In this document: one piece after another, positions 5,112 to 6,162 of the stretch
Position numbering within the stretch: position 1 is the first letter of the stretch
How the letters are laid out: every line of letters begins with the position of its first letter
From: Clostridia bacterium
GTDB taxonomy: Bacteria > Bacillota > Clostridia > DSM-8532
Assembly: GCA_026418215.1 (NCBI GenBank)
Contig: JAOABT010000079.1
Span: 1 to 6,162, forward strand
DNA length: 6,162 bases
Direction: 5' to 3'
Made by a program: the position numbers and the translations under genes
Notes under the pieces: model-generated
Databases searched by the model: none
What the model was told of the DNA's origin: nothing
What the model saw: only the letters and a program-made list of their open reading frames with translations

Positions 5112-6038
5112 ATGCTGCTTCAAATCAATACAGAAACGCTGCCCGTCATGACGCACTTTGGCTATGTGTCCTATAAGGAGCCCTGGATTCACTTTAAAAG
5201 GCTGACAGACGAATATATCTTCTATTTCATTAAAAATGGTGAGCTTTACATCGAGGAGGATGGGGAGCAGTACGTCCTCCACAGAGGCGACTCCATTCTC
5301 CTTCAGCCAGGCCTCGTTCATAACGGCTATAAAAAAGCCAGCTGTGATTATTTTTACATGCATTTTCGTCACTCAGATATCCGGCAGGTGCAAAAGCCTC
5401 TCAATAAAATACTTGACGAAATCGGCCATATGCGAAGCTCCTCGCTTAAAGGCAACCTCCTGCGAAACACCAGCAGCATGCAAAAGGAGGATGACGCCGA
5501 GATTTGCTATTTACCTAATGTCTATCATGCTTCAAACGAAAGCTCATCGGCATATCTTTTATTCATGCTCAAGGAAGCGGTGGACGATTATTATAGAAAA
5601 AACGAGCACTACAGGGCTTTGGCCTCCTGTAAGCTCGCCGAGCTCATTTTAAGGCTCTCCAGGGAGTTTATTGAGGCTAGCCTGGAAAAATCCGATACCT
5701 CCTACCCCAAGGCCTTCGTTAAATGCCAGGCTCTTCTGGATTACCTCAACAATGAATATCATCAAAAAATCAGCAGTCACGCGATTAGTCAGAGGTTTGA
5801 AACCAATTACGCCTATCTTAATCGTGTCTTTCATAGAATGACCGGCTATACCATCTTCAGCTATTTAAACACCGTTCGTATCAAGAAGGCCACCGAGCTG
5901 ATCGACAATACCTCCATCAGTTTCTCCGAGGTTGGCTATCTGGTCGGCATCAATGACCCGTTTTATTTTTCAAAGCTTTTCAAGAAGCTTGTGGGACAAT
6001 CCCCAACCCAGTATTGCAAAACCAGAATGAAGGCTTAG
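5112..6038 (+). CDS. AraC-family transcriptional regulator with N-terminal cupin sensor domain
   Basis: The 308-residue product has the usual two-part AraC layout. Residues ~20-90 form a cupin-like effector-binding domain (EYIFYFIKNGELYIEEDGEQY, then HRGDSILLQPGLVHNGY). A helical linker follows, and residues ~205-303 are the DNA-binding domain with two helix-turn-helix units. The second carries the family signature FSEVGYLVGINDPFYFSKLFKKLVGQSPTQYCK-like pattern: Gly275, Phe284, Phe286, Phe290, Lys291 and Pro298. The start ATG follows AGGGGG with eight bases between. It is divergent from the oxidoreductase-thuA operon, so it is probably its sugar-responsive activator. Ligand unknown. Its stop codon overlaps the stop of a minus-strand reading frame. 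Confidence 0.93.
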   Translation: MLLQINTETLPVMTHFGYVSYKEPWIHFKRLTDEYIFYFIKNGELYIEEDGEQYVLHRGDSILLQPGLVHNGYKKASCDYFYMHFRHSDIRQVQKPLNKILDEIGHMRSSSLKGNLLRNTSSMQKEDDAEICYLPNVYHASNESSSAYLLFMLKEAVDDYYRKNEHYRALASCKLAELILRLSREFIEASLEKSDTSYPKAFVKCQALLDYLNNEYHQKISSHAISQRFETNYAYLNRVFHRMTGYTIFSYLNTVRIKKATELIDNTSISFSEVGYLVGINDPFYFSKLFKKLVGQSPTQYCKTRMKA

Positions 6039-6124
6039 CCGCCATAGGTTTTCTTCACAGCATACAGCTTATCGCCATGATAATCATTGTCTTTTTCATA
6101 GTCATTCTCAGTGTTATAGGCATT
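6035..6124 (-). pseudogene. Possible C-terminal end of a convergent gene, interrupted
   Basis: On the minus strand, 29 codons (…YNTENDYEKDNDYHGD…, then KLYAVKKTYGG) run to a TAA at 6037-6035 that overlaps the araC TAG in a tail-to-tail arrangement common between real convergent genes. The composition is that of a hydrophilic protein tail. However, TAA codons stand in the same frame just upstream (6127-6125 and 6133-6131), and the other two minus frames are also closed within the last bases. It may be a decayed gene end, a frameshift or error near the contig end, or chance. I do not recognise a family. Confidence 0.3.
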
Positions 6125-6162
6125 TTACGCTTAGCTATCGCTATTGCGGGTGCATACTACTC

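Overview
The window looks like a fragment of a low-GC Bacillota genome, probably a Clostridia-type organism. The evidence is strong AAGGAGG-like ribosome sites, sigma-A-type promoters with TGnTATAAT, AT-rich intergenic DNA and a type I-C cas locus. The taxon is an inference; there is no rRNA or marker gene. The first 19 bases are a Nextera transposase mosaic-end adapter, so the left edge is a library artefact.

Left part (20-2820): the start of a type I-C CRISPR-Cas locus on the minus strand. A complete cas3 (HD nuclease plus helicase) is followed, after a 217-base gap, by the first 58 codons of cas5c. The rest of the locus (expected cas8c, cas7, cas4, cas1, cas2 and array) lies off the left edge.

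The gap between cas3 and cas5c (195-411) is the most interesting stretch. It holds two back-to-back promoters around the palindrome TAAAAATTTTTA. The minus-strand promoter drives cas5c. The plus-strand promoter would drive a ~90-nt RNA that starts with a shortened, degenerate type I-C CRISPR repeat ending in GTGGATTGAAAT, continues into a spacer-like segment and ends in a stem-loop. The first 18 nt of the spacer-like segment match the cas5c leader at 17 of 18 positions. The match starts exactly at the repeat/spacer junction, next to a TTC (the usual type I-C PAM). The one mismatch is at position 12, a flipped-out position in type I Cascades. This is the layout expected of a CreR-type crRNA-like RNA that guides Cascade to repress its own cas operon.

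Middle (2821-3145): a non-coding stretch with the probable cas3 promoter, an 11-bp inverted repeat overlapping it, and two tandem stem-loops with shared arms that end the transcript from the next unit.

Right part (3146-6038): a small sugar-catabolism unit. A Gfo/Idh/MocA oxidoreductase and a ThuA-family protein form a tight minus-strand operon resembling the rhizobial thuB/thuA pair (3-keto-disaccharide formation and processing). A divergent AraC-family regulator with an N-terminal cupin-like sensor lies upstream and probably controls them. The last ~125 bases contain an interrupted minus-strand reading frame whose stop overlaps that of the araC gene, possibly the tail of a convergent gene.
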